Below, piece by piece: positions 35,679 through 43,448 of a stretch of DNA of 64,000 nucleotides (its first letter is position 1; each line of letters begins with the position of its first letter). The position numbers and the translations under genes are program-made. The DNA is taken from assembly GCF_014642655.1 (NCBI RefSeq), contig NZ_BMIR01000002.1, positions 113,025 to 177,024 on the forward strand, in the 5' to 3' direction. Source of the stretch: Pullulanibacillus camelliae. GTDB lineage: Bacteria; Bacillota; Bacilli; Bacillales; Sporolactobacillaceae. The notes under the pieces were generated by a model. It saw only the letters and a program-made list of their open reading frames with translations. It did no database searches and was not told the origin of the DNA.

Positions 35679-36761
35679 GTGGAAGAGTTTATTCAACAAA
35701 TCAAGGCATTAGCTAAGCGGATTGAAAGAATAAAAGATAACATTCAGACAGAAGAGGCAACAAAGACCTCTTTAATTATGCCTTTTATTCAAGCTTTAGG
35801 ATATGATGTGTTTAACCCGGAGGAATTAGTGCCAGAATTTATAGCGGATGTAGGCATTAAAAAAGGTGAAAAAATTGATTACGCTATCATTCAGGATAAT
35901 GAGCCTGTCATTTTAATTGAAGCGAAATCTATTAATGAGAAATTGGAAAAACATGATTCACAGCTTTATCGCTATTTCGGTACAACCAATGCAAAGTTTG
36001 CCATCTTAACTAATGGGCTAACCTATTATTTTTATACGGATTTAGATGAGCATAATAAAATGGATGCCAAGCCATTTTTTACATTTAACATGCTTGAACT
36101 GAGAGACTCTCAAGTTCTGGAAATCGCTAAGTTTAGAAAAAATGATTTTAATGTAGAACAGGTCTTAACTACAGCATCTGAACTTAAGTATACCAATGAG
36201 ATCAAAGCCTTTTTGACTCGGGAGTGGGATGAGCCGAGTGAAGAGTTTATCAAGTTCATATTAAATGATGTCTACCAGGGCATGAAAACGAAGAAGGTGA
36301 TCGATGGTTTTAAAGATGTGGTGAAGAAATCACTCAACCAATTCGTAAACGAGAAAGTGAATGATAAATTGCAAAAGGCATTGAATTCAACGAGCGCAAA
36401 TACTGAAGAGCCTGAAGCAGATGGAGTGCGTGAAGTAGCTGCAACAGAACAGGTACCTGTAACGCCCCCTGAAGAACAAATAGTTACTACTGAAGAAGAG
36501 CTAGAGGGTTATGTATTCATTAAGCTAATACTAAAGGAATTAGTTGATGTGAGCCGGGTTTTCTATCGAGATAACAAAAGCTATTTCAATGTGTTATTGG
36601 ATGATAATATTCGGAAATGGGTGTGTCGTTTAGGGTTCAATACAGGAAATAAATACATACAACTGAATGATGAAAACAGAACAAGCTATAAAGTAGAGCG
36701 TGTTGATGAAATAATGGAATATAAGGAAGAAATTTTGAAGGTTGCTGAACAGTTTGTGTAA
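35679..36761 (+). CDS. Stand-alone HsdR N-terminal-type restriction nuclease domain protein
   Basis: A 360-residue protein. The N-terminal half is the type I restriction HsdR-N nuclease fold with PD-(D/E)XK residues D67 (EKIDYAI), E81 and K83 (ILIEAKS). A helical middle (about 175-245), an acidic linker (about 255-285) and a C-terminal domain (about 290-360) follow. It has no helicase and no HsdM or HsdS neighbour. GTG 35679 is chosen because AGGAGG lies 8 bases upstream; TTG 35637 has none. It may be a defence nuclease or a modification-dependent enzyme; the flanking repeats suggest a mobile-prone site. Confidence 0.8.
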   Translation: MEEFIQQIKALAKRIERIKDNIQTEEATKTSLIMPFIQALGYDVFNPEELVPEFIADVGIKKGEKIDYAIIQDNEPVILIEAKSINEKLEKHDSQLYRYFGTTNAKFAILTNGLTYYFYTDLDEHNKMDAKPFFTFNMLELRDSQVLEIAKFRKNDFNVEQVLTTASELKYTNEIKAFLTREWDEPSEEFIKFILNDVYQGMKTKKVIDGFKDVVKKSLNQFVNEKVNDKLQKALNSTSANTEEPEADGVREVAATEQVPVTPPEEQIVTTEEELEGYVFIKLILKELVDVSRVFYRDNKSYFNVLLDDNIRKWVCRLGFNTGNKYIQLNDENRTSYKVERVDEIMEYKEEILKVAEQFV

Positions 36762-36910
36762 GGTTATTAACTTGCATGTTTGTTAAATGAAAGATTCAGA
36801 TGCGAAAATTCGTTCCTTTTTTTTACTCGTTTTCGTTATAATAATAGTGTGATAAAAAAGTGGGTTTTTCAAAGGGTGGTCGGCGCATCTCCGAAAGGGG
36901 GTGTTGCCCC

Positions 36911-37030
36911 TTATCCGTATATGAAGCACTCATGGTCATGCTCGCGTTTGGGCTTGTGATCATTTTTTTAGTTATGAGCGGTAAGCGCCCTGCCCCCGTT
37001 GGTGTCCCTGCTTATCACTATAAATGGTAA
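36911..37030 (+). pseudogene. Holin-like type I toxin remnant
   Basis: The frame reads SVYEALMVMLAFGLVIIFLV followed by MSGKRP, one membrane helix with a VYEALM start and positive tail, as in the small putative holin-like toxins of Bacillales. GGGGGTG lies about 9 bases upstream of where a start is expected, but the codon there is TTA. Internal ATGs at 36932 and 36938 lack a ribosome site. A TATAAT at 36837-36842 could be the promoter. I did not find a clear antisense RNA promoter. It is either broken or uses an unusual start. Confidence 0.5.
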
Positions 37031-37096
37031 GAAGCAACAGATGCTGTGTTATCCTTTTAGGTGCAGGCTTTCCTCATTTCCCTCTCCCCCTTTTCT

Positions 37097-37123
37097 TGAA
37101 ACGTAAATCCCTTCTTTAACGTA
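37097..37123 (+). promoter_or_regulatory. SigW-type promoter of the pspA operon
   Basis: TGAAAC (37097-37102) and CGTA (37120-37123) are 17 bases apart, close to the SigW consensus TGAAAC-N16/17-CGTA. The pspA-ydjGHI operon is a known SigW target in B. subtilis. The promoter is 380 bases upstream of pspA, with repeat A copy 2 between them. Confidence 0.6.
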
Positions 37124-37265
37124 TATATAATAAAAGTATGAGTTGACCTTTTCCATTAAAAGGCGGATACATGCTGACTTTCATATTTTTATTCAGGTAA
37201 GTCAAACATAAAACGGTATAATGGAGAAAAAGCGCCCATCCATTTCGTAAAGGCGGATTTTTTGT

Positions 37266-37427
37266 ACTATCAGAAATTATAACTTCGCTGACGCTCATAC
37301 ATAAAGGAAGACAGTATAAGTGTAACTTTGACTTTCGCCACCTGAGACTTGCGGGCACCCTAAGTGTGTGATTTGCAAAAATTACATCAGGAGTACCAGC
37401 GAAGTGGTGCAAGCCAAGTTTTCTAAA
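37266..37427. repeat. Interspersed repeat A, copy 2, in the pspA leader
   Basis: Matches copy 1 over its whole length from ACTATCAGAA to GCAAGCCAAGTTTTCTAA, with scattered changes. It lies between the SigW-like promoter and the pspA ribosome site and would be part of the leader RNA if that promoter is used. Confidence 0.8.
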
Positions 37428-37502
37428 GCGCTAGCGCTAGGCAGTTTGGCAATGCGGGAGCATCCGCTGATCTACTTTATGACAAGTTAAGGAGGCAGGA
37501 AT

Positions 37503-38153
37503 ATGGGGATTTTATCAAGATTTAAAACCATTATGTCGAGTCATATCAGTGATGTCTTAAATAAGTCCGATAATCCGGAGAAGACCATCCAGGACACTTT
37601 AAGAACGCTTAATCTGGATTTGGGAAAGGTAAAATCAGAAACCGCCGCATTGATGGAGGAAGAAAAGCGAATAAAAAGGGGACTAAATGAATGCCAGCGT
37701 AATATAGAAAAAATGGAACGTTACGCGATGAAGGCAATCGAAGCGGGCGATGAAAACGATGCGAGAACCTATTTGGAGAAGAAGGCCGCATTTGCCTCAG
37801 AGCAATCCGAATTGGAAACCTCTTATCAGCGGGTAGCCTCGGAGACCACTCAGATGAAACAATTGCTGGAAAAATTGACCGCTGATCTTCGTGAACTTGA
37901 AGCCCGTAGCCAGGTGTTAAAAACGAAAATGATAGCCTCCGAAACACAGAAAAAAATAGCTGACTCTAGCACGAGCCTTGGGCAAATGGAAGACAAGGTC
38001 GATCAGACCTTGTTTGAAGCGGAGGCCTTGGCAGAGCTGCGCAGCACCCCATTAGATGAACTAGAAGAATTCGCAGAACCTGCTGATCCACATATAAAAA
38101 CGGATGTGGCTGCCGATCTTCAAGTGCTTAAAGCAAAAATAAAGAAAGATTAA
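37503..38153 (+). CDS. pspA: PspA/IM30 family phage shock protein
   Basis: A 216-residue, almost fully helical coiled-coil protein starting MGILSRFKTIMSSHISDVL, with an N-terminal amphipathic helix that binds membranes. PspA/Vipp1 proteins form ESCRT-III-like assemblies that protect a damaged cytoplasmic membrane. AAGGAGG precedes the ATG. The next three genes are homologues of ydjG, ydjH and ydjI in the same order as in B. subtilis, which confirms the assignment. Likely induced by envelope stress through SigW. Confidence 0.92.
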   Translation: MGILSRFKTIMSSHISDVLNKSDNPEKTIQDTLRTLNLDLGKVKSETAALMEEEKRIKRGLNECQRNIEKMERYAMKAIEAGDENDARTYLEKKAAFASEQSELETSYQRVASETTQMKQLLEKLTADLRELEARSQVLKTKMIASETQKKIADSSTSLGQMEDKVDQTLFEAEALAELRSTPLDELEEFAEPADPHIKTDVAADLQVLKAKIKKD

Positions 38154-38186
38154 GCCTATAATTCTATGATAAGAGGGGGATAGAGC

Positions 38187-39215
38187 ATGATCCTTTATTA
38201 TAAATGTCCGAGTTGCGGCAGTGATATGACCTTTGATCCAAAAAGCGGGGAATTAATTTGTGACAGCTGCGGTAGGATTGAAAACATTGAAAGCTATCCT
38301 GAAGAGTTAAAACAAGCCGAGTTTTCTCCTGAAGAAACTAAAGAGTACCAATGCGAGAATTGCGGGGCGGTACTCATTACTACGGCTGATACTGTTGCAA
38401 CGCATTGCAGTTTTTGCGGGGCGGGTGTCGTCATTGGTGACCGTGTGTCGGGGCATTTAGCGCCAAAAAGAGTGATTCCTTTTACCATTACTAAAGAAGA
38501 GGCGATCCAGGCCTTTAAAAAATGGTGTCGCAAAGGACTGCTCACACCAAAGGGCTTCATGACGGCGGATCGCATTCAGAGTATTACGGGTATGTATATT
38601 CCTTTTTGGCTATTTGATCTTAATAGTAAAGTTCAGGTTAGTGCTATATGCACAAGAGAGAGTACATATGAGGAAGGCGACTATATTTGTACGGAAACCG
38701 AGTTTTACGAGGCGTTCCGTGACATCAACTTGAATTATGTGAAAATTCCTGCCGATGCCTCTGAGAAGATGGATGATGAGTTAATGGATAGATTAGAGCC
38801 GTTTTCTTATGATCAATTAAAAGAGTTTAAAACCCCTTATCTCGTCGGGTATCTTGCAGAAAAGTATAATTACACAGATGAGGAGCTGCTGCCACGCGTG
38901 AAGGGCAAAATCAATGAATATATTGAAGCCTATATCAGCTCGACCTTCAGAGGCTATCATTCTGTAGATTACAGGCAAAAACAGATTGAGACAAATAATG
39001 TAAAAAGCTTTTATGTTTTACTGCCAGTATGGATGGTTAACTATGATTACAATAATAAGGTGTACACCTTTGCGATGAACGGGGAGACAGGAAAGGTTGT
39101 CGGTTTTCCGCCATTAAGCAAAGGGAAAATGGCGGCATGGTTTGGCGGCATTGCTGCGGGAACATTGTTAGCTTTTAAATGCGTAGCTTTGCTTATGGGG
39201 GGTGGATTTTTGTGA
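38187..39215 (+). CDS. ydjG: YdjG-like zinc-ribbon membrane protein
   Basis: A 342-residue protein with two N-terminal zinc ribbons (CPSCG...CDSCG at about 8-31 and CENCG...CSFCG at about 52-77), a large soluble middle and a C-terminal hydrophobic helix (about 315-340). In B. subtilis YdjG works with YdjH to bring PspA to the membrane. It starts 33 bases after pspA, and its stop overlaps the ydjH start. Confidence 0.88.
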   Translation: MILYYKCPSCGSDMTFDPKSGELICDSCGRIENIESYPEELKQAEFSPEETKEYQCENCGAVLITTADTVATHCSFCGAGVVIGDRVSGHLAPKRVIPFTITKEEAIQAFKKWCRKGLLTPKGFMTADRIQSITGMYIPFWLFDLNSKVQVSAICTRESTYEEGDYICTETEFYEAFRDINLNYVKIPADASEKMDDELMDRLEPFSYDQLKEFKTPYLVGYLAEKYNYTDEELLPRVKGKINEYIEAYISSTFRGYHSVDYRQKQIETNNVKSFYVLLPVWMVNYDYNNKVYTFAMNGETGKVVGFPPLSKGKMAAWFGGIAAGTLLAFKCVALLMGGGFL

Positions 39216-40003
39216 GGCATGGGCTCCTGAAAAAACCGTGGTTAATCTTATTCTTCGTAGTCGTCTTTTTAATAGGGGGATCCTGGGGTACCCTTGCAAA
39301 AGCAGCATCCCCGCATGAAGCGATCTTTGATCAGGCGCATCTGTTAACACGTGTACAAAAAGCCAAGCTTCAAGCCTTATCCAGTCGATTAGGCAAAGAC
39401 AGGAAGACGGATTTCCTAATCTTAACGGTTAATGGAACGGGTGGTCAGACACTCGAGCGGTATGTTGAGGATTTTTATGATAGCCAAGCTCCTGGTTATG
39501 ATAAAGCGCATGGCAATGCGGCGATTCTGGCAATCGATATGAAGGAAAGAGATGTCTATTTGGCAGGGTTTCAAAAGGCAAAACGCTATTTAGATAGCGG
39601 GCGAATGGATCAAATCCGCAATGCAATCACTCCAGAGCTCTCTGATGGTCAGTATTATCAAGCGTTCTCAGATTTTATGCACAAAGCACATGACTATATG
39701 GGCTACAAACCGGGTGTTAATCCCAATAGTATTCTCTTTAAATGGTGGTTTCAAATCACAGTTTCTTTGCTAGCGGGACTTATTATTATCTTCTTTATGG
39801 CCTATCGTTCCGGAGGTAGAGTGACGGTCAATGCCAAAACGTATTTAGATCATCAAAGCTCTGGAGTCGTCAATGATTATGATACCTTCCTAAGAAGAAC
39901 TGTGACGAGAAGGAGAAAGCCATCCAATAATTCTAAAGATGGCGGCGGGGGTGGCGTGACCCCAGGAGGCTACTCGCACAGCGGATCAAGTGGCAAATTT
40001 TAA
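39212..40003 (+). CDS. ydjH: YdjH-like TPM-domain membrane protein
   Basis: A 263-residue protein. A signal-anchor segment lies at about 8-28 and a TPM domain at about 35-165 (AIFDQAHLLT, then FLILTVNGTGG). A second membrane helix sits near 185-205 and a basic, glycine/serine-rich C-terminus ends GSSGKF. GTG 39212 is chosen: it overlaps the ydjG stop as GTGA and follows GGGGGTGG. TPM domains are extracytoplasmic modules also found in Psb32/MOLO1 proteins. Confidence 0.88.
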   Translation: MRHGLLKKPWLILFFVVVFLIGGSWGTLAKAASPHEAIFDQAHLLTRVQKAKLQALSSRLGKDRKTDFLILTVNGTGGQTLERYVEDFYDSQAPGYDKAHGNAAILAIDMKERDVYLAGFQKAKRYLDSGRMDQIRNAITPELSDGQYYQAFSDFMHKAHDYMGYKPGVNPNSILFKWWFQITVSLLAGLIIIFFMAYRSGGRVTVNAKTYLDHQSSGVVNDYDTFLRRTVTRRRKPSNNSKDGGGGGVTPGGYSHSGSSGKF

Positions 40004-40035
40004 TCGTGTCTATGTTGATAAAGGAGAGATGTTGG

Positions 40036-41019
40036 GTGTCTTTTTTTAGGAATCAATTTGCCAATGTTGTAGAATGGCAAGAATTCAGAGATGATATGAT
40101 TTTTTATAAATGGAATAACAATGAGATTAAAAAAGGGAGTAAGTTGATTATCCGCCCAGGTCAAGATGCTATTTTCTTAGATAACGGGAAAATTGAAGGG
40201 ATATTTCGTGATGAGGGGGAGTATGATATCGAATCGGAAATCATTCCCTTCCTGTCAACGTTAAAAGGATTTAAGTTTGGCTTCAATAGTGGGATGCGGG
40301 TGGAGGTATTGTTCGTCAATACGAAGGAGTTCACCGTAAAATGGGGAACAAAAAATGCCATCAATATTCCTGCGCCCGGTCTTCCTGGCGGGATGCCCAT
40401 TCGAGCGAACGGCACTTTTAATTTTAAAGTGGATGATTATGTGGCCTTGATTGATCAAATTGCTGGTGTGAAGGACCGGTATTTAGTTGAAGACGTCAAA
40501 ATTCGCATTACCTCGGTGCTAGATCAGCTCCTTATGAAATGGATATCCCAGGAAGGCAAGGATATGTTCAATCTTCAGGCGCAGGCTGCTGATATTTCGA
40601 GAGGTATTCAAGAAGATCTCGACATGCAGATGATAAAAAGCGGGATCACGATCACGGGCTTCTATGTGATGAGCTTTAACTATCCGAAGGAGATCCAAGA
40701 CATGATTACGAAGAATGCTTCCTTTGGTATGGTAGGGGACCTTGAGAAGTATCAGCAAATCTCCTTAACTGAGGGCATGGCCTCAGGAAAAATGGGCGGA
40801 TCAGGCGTCACCTCCGATATGGTTGAGATGATGATGGGGATGAATGTCGCAAATAAAATGATGCATAATATGAACTCATCGGCGTCCACTCAGCCTGCCC
40901 AAAATCAAACGATCGAGCCTGCATCAGAGGGCGAGAAACGCCCCAATTTTTGTCCGAATTGCGGGACAAAAACTGGTCAGGCTAACTTCTGTTCCAATTG
41001 TGGGCAAAAACTCATTTAA
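40036..41019 (+). CDS. ydjI: YdjI-like SPFH-domain protein
   Basis: A 327-residue protein with an N-terminal SPFH/virion-core-like domain (about 1-220), a methionine-rich helical segment (VEMMMGMNVANKMMHNM) and a C-terminal double zinc ribbon (CPNCG...CSNCG, about 306-325). In B. subtilis YdjI is needed to localise PspA. GTG 40036 (VSFFRNQF) is chosen because AAGGAGAG lies about 8 bases upstream; ATG 40006 would be too close to the ydjH stop and has no site. It is the last gene before a strong terminator. Confidence 0.88.
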   Translation: MSFFRNQFANVVEWQEFRDDMIFYKWNNNEIKKGSKLIIRPGQDAIFLDNGKIEGIFRDEGEYDIESEIIPFLSTLKGFKFGFNSGMRVEVLFVNTKEFTVKWGTKNAINIPAPGLPGGMPIRANGTFNFKVDDYVALIDQIAGVKDRYLVEDVKIRITSVLDQLLMKWISQEGKDMFNLQAQAADISRGIQEDLDMQMIKSGITITGFYVMSFNYPKEIQDMITKNASFGMVGDLEKYQQISLTEGMASGKMGGSGVTSDMVEMMMGMNVANKMMHNMNSSASTQPAQNQTIEPASEGEKRPNFCPNCGTKTGQANFCSNCGQKLI

Positions 41020-41060
41020 AATTTTAGATAAGCGCTATAAGGGGAGTAGCTTACAAAAAA

Positions 41061-41096
41061 CAGACCGCCATCCATGAAGAATGGGCGGTCTGTTTG
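41061..41096 (+). terminator. Terminator of the pspA-ydjGHI operon
   Basis: CAGACCGCC pairs with GGCGGTCTG around 14 bases, followed by TTTGACTG. It lies between convergent genes. Confidence 0.75.
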
Positions 41097-41135
41097 ACTG
41101 CACCTTAAAGCTCCTTATAGAATGGCATCTAGGAG

Positions 41136-41621
41136 TTACCCCTTTACTATATCAGCGAGCTTCCCTTCCGTGAGAGCTTGCAAATGATTTACAGTAAGCT
41201 CGATTTGCACACCGATTTTTCCTCCACTAACGACAATGGTATCAAGTTGGTTGGCTTGATTGGCAATAAAGGTAGGATAGAGCTTCTTCATGCCAATCGG
41301 CGAGCAGCCGCCGCGAATATAGCCAGTCCATTTCAGTAAGTCTTTGACCGCAAGCATTTCTATTTTTTTCTCACCAGCGGCAAGGGCAGCTTTTTTTAAA
41401 TCTAATGCCTCGGCTACTGGAATGACAAAGACATAAACAGCCTGTGATGTCCCTTGTGTGACAAGTGTTTTGTAAACAATACGGGGATCTCTGTCCACTT
41501 TATGAGCAACAGACACCCCATCGATCTTGCCATCTGTGACTTCATATGTATGGCTGTCATAGTCAAGCCCTTGTTCATCTAACAAGCGCATGGCGTTGGT
41601 TTTCTTTTTTGATTTTCCCAT
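41136..41621 (-). CDS. ybaK: YbaK/EbsC-type Cys-tRNA(Pro)/Cys-tRNA(Cys) deacylase
   Basis: A 161-residue editing enzyme that removes cysteine wrongly loaded onto tRNA(Pro). The conserved GGCSPIGMKK motif is at about 99-108 and a catalytic-lysine region KTLVTQG near 48-54. ATG 41621 is chosen (GGAGGGAACGAAG upstream); the longer frame adds 63 unrelated residues. Transcribed alone, convergent with the pspA operon. Confidence 0.9.
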   Translation of the reverse strand: MGKSKKKTNAMRLLDEQGLDYDSHTYEVTDGKIDGVSVAHKVDRDPRIVYKTLVTQGTSQAVYVFVIPVAEALDLKKAALAAGEKKIEMLAVKDLLKWTGYIRGGCSPIGMKKLYPTFIANQANQLDTIVVSGGKIGVQIELTVNHLQALTEGKLADIVKG

Positions 41622-41799
41622 CTTCGTTCCCTCCATATGGTTAACCGATCGTACCAAAAGCGATCTCATAAGCAAGAGATATAAAGGATTTGGCAGAGAG
41701 ACCCTTTCACTAAGTAAATAATAGCACAGATGTTTATAGACATTGACTTTGAATACCAATGATGGGATAGGGATGTGTCCCGTTGCCTCGAAGGATTGG

Positions 41800-42030
41800 G
41801 TGCCAGACATTGAAGCGGGAAAAGGAGCATTGACGGCCCGCTATCTGAATGGGCAGAGAAAGTTATAGCAGTTGAAAAGGATTTTAGCTATACGGCCGTA
41901 TTGTAAAAGCGACATGGTCAAAAACAGCGGTGACTATCATTCATGATGATTTTTTAATATGCATTTATCCAAACGTCCATTCTTTGTTGTGGCCAACCTG
42001 CTCTTTGGTCTGATAACAAAAATAATTGGG
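41800..42030 (+). pseudogene. Erm/KsgA-type rRNA adenine methyltransferase fragment
   Basis: Three frames together give IEAGKGALTAR, then LSEWAEKVIAVEKDFSYTAVL, then VTIIHDDFLI, then HLSKRPFFVVANLLFGLITK. These match, in order, motif I (GxGKGxLT), the VIAVE acidic motif II, the GDFL motif and the VVANxPF catalytic motif IV of Erm and KsgA rRNA dimethylases. At least two frameshifts and a stop interrupt it. Both ends of the gene are missing. It abuts the LacI operator at 42024. It is a decayed macrolide-resistance-type gene or a KsgA paralogue; no intact copy is in the window. Confidence 0.7.
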
Positions 42031-42145
42031 ACCGCTCCCAATTATTATTTTTTGAAAATAATGTGTTGACTAAGTATTTAATGTTGTGTTAATCTTACTT
42101 ACATAAACGAGGTTATATAAAAACAGTGTTGGGAGCGGTACCATG
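42024..42145 (+). promoter_or_regulatory. LacI-family promoter flanked by two operators
   Basis: Operator 1 (42024-42043) is AATTGGGACCGCTCCCAATT, a near-perfect dyad with the central CG of LacI-family sites. A promoter follows: TTGACT (42066-42071), 18 bases, TAATCT (42090-42095). Operator 2 (42130-42145, TTGGGAGCGGTACCAT) repeats the core downstream of the start site. The spacing suits repression by looping of the gene at 42162. Confidence 0.7.
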
Positions 42146-42161
42146 TTGTCGGTGAGTTACT

Positions 42162-43187
42162 TTGGTTAGTATTTATGATGTCGCCAAGCATGCTGGTGTA
42201 TCAAAATCTACAGTTTCTAGGGTATTAACAGGGAATAGCAATGTAAATAAGGATACAAAACAAAAGGTTTTAGATGCGATTGATGAATTGGGATATAGTC
42301 CCAATGCCTCTGCAAGAGCACTTCCTATGAAGAAAACGAATTCAATTGGGATTGTGCTAGAGCGTTTATATGATCCATTTTTTTCAGAATTAATTCAAGG
42401 TATTGGACAGCAAGGAGAGGACAGCCAGTATAATCTCATTTATTGTGACGCCAAGGGGTTATTCGATGTGAAAACAAGGTACATTGAATACCTGACACAG
42501 GGAAGAGTCGATGGACTTGTTATATTTGGATCATACATAACTGATGAGTCAATTATCCGGAAGCTTTCTCAGCGGAAATTTCCTTTTGTTTTAATTGAAA
42601 ATGAGTTCAATTTTCCAACCAATAGCATCCTTCTTGATAATGCTGGGGGAGCATTAAATGCTACGAATCATCTTATTATGCTGGGACATAAGAAAATTGC
42701 CCATATCACTGGGAATATGAATACTAAAGCAGCCTTAGATCGGTTAAATGGTTATATTCAGGCGCTTCAGAAACAAATGATAGGCGTTGAAGGAAAATAC
42801 ATTGCTTATAATTATGGAAATAACAAGTTTGAAGAAGGATATACGTCCATGCAGAATTTACTTGCGCTTGATGAGCTCCCGACAGCTGTCGTTGGTTTTG
42901 ATCTCATCAGATCCTATGGAGCGGTTCAAGCTATCTATGATGCTGGTTTGAAGATTCCAGATGATATAGCCTTCGTCAGCTTTGATGATCAGATTTTTTA
43001 TGATAAACGCTTCAATGGTCCAGAACTCACGGCCATTAAGCTTCCCTTATATGAAATGGGGAAAGAAAGCATTAAGGTATTAATTGATACTATTGAAAAG
43101 AAAACGGATCGTCCCGTGCGTAAAATTTTTGAAACCGATCTTATTATTAGAGAATCCTGTGGTGCTTTAAATCAAAACAAGAACTAA
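42162..43187 (+). CDS. LacI family sugar-responsive repressor
   Basis: A 341-residue regulator with an N-terminal LacI helix-turn-helix (SIYDVAKHAGVSKSTVSRVL, residues 3-22, hinge to about 60) and a periplasmic-binding-protein-like effector domain (61-335). The start is TTG at 42162. Two matching operators flank its promoter, so it is probably autoregulated. It precedes the sugar ABC transporter genes and probably controls the whole 43.4-51.7 kb locus. The sugar effector is unknown. Confidence 0.88.
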   Translation: MVSIYDVAKHAGVSKSTVSRVLTGNSNVNKDTKQKVLDAIDELGYSPNASARALPMKKTNSIGIVLERLYDPFFSELIQGIGQQGEDSQYNLIYCDAKGLFDVKTRYIEYLTQGRVDGLVIFGSYITDESIIRKLSQRKFPFVLIENEFNFPTNSILLDNAGGALNATNHLIMLGHKKIAHITGNMNTKAALDRLNGYIQALQKQMIGVEGKYIAYNYGNNKFEEGYTSMQNLLALDELPTAVVGFDLIRSYGAVQAIYDAGLKIPDDIAFVSFDDQIFYDKRFNGPELTAIKLPLYEMGKESIKVLIDTIEKKTDRPVRKIFETDLIIRESCGALNQNKN

Positions 43188-43335
43188 AAAGCAGTGTTCA
43201 GCAATTATGGCAATGCGTGAGAGAGGAAGCGGGGGACTTTTTCCTCACTGAACAAGAAGACATCTGATTTTTGCTTAAAATCTCAACGGAACTGAAACGC
43301 TATTTTTCTAGCAAGGCTGCTGAAGAATCACCAAA

Positions 43336-43350
43336 ATGTAAGCGTTTGTA
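43336..43350 (+). promoter_or_regulatory. Candidate cre site (CcpA) before the sugar ABC operon
   Basis: ATGTAAGCGTTTGTA fits the catabolite-responsive consensus WTGNAANCGNWNNCW with one mismatch (T for the last C). It lies about 100 bases upstream of the binding-protein gene, where it would repress during growth on preferred sugars. The remainder of 43188-43448 holds no supported gene. Confidence 0.4.
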
Positions 43351-43448
43351 TTTGTTACCGAGCTGTAAAGGAGGTGGTATAGCCAGCAGTGCATCTTCTC
43401 ACAGGTTAACAAGGTGGTTAGAATTTAAGAACAAAAGGAGGAAGTGTT

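Noticed and set aside
37116-37412. 98-residue minus-strand frame containing HHFAGTPDVIFANHTLR; the same string recurs at 61076-61327
   Set aside because: It is a translation of repeat A. The shared protein string reflects repeated DNA, not a gene family.
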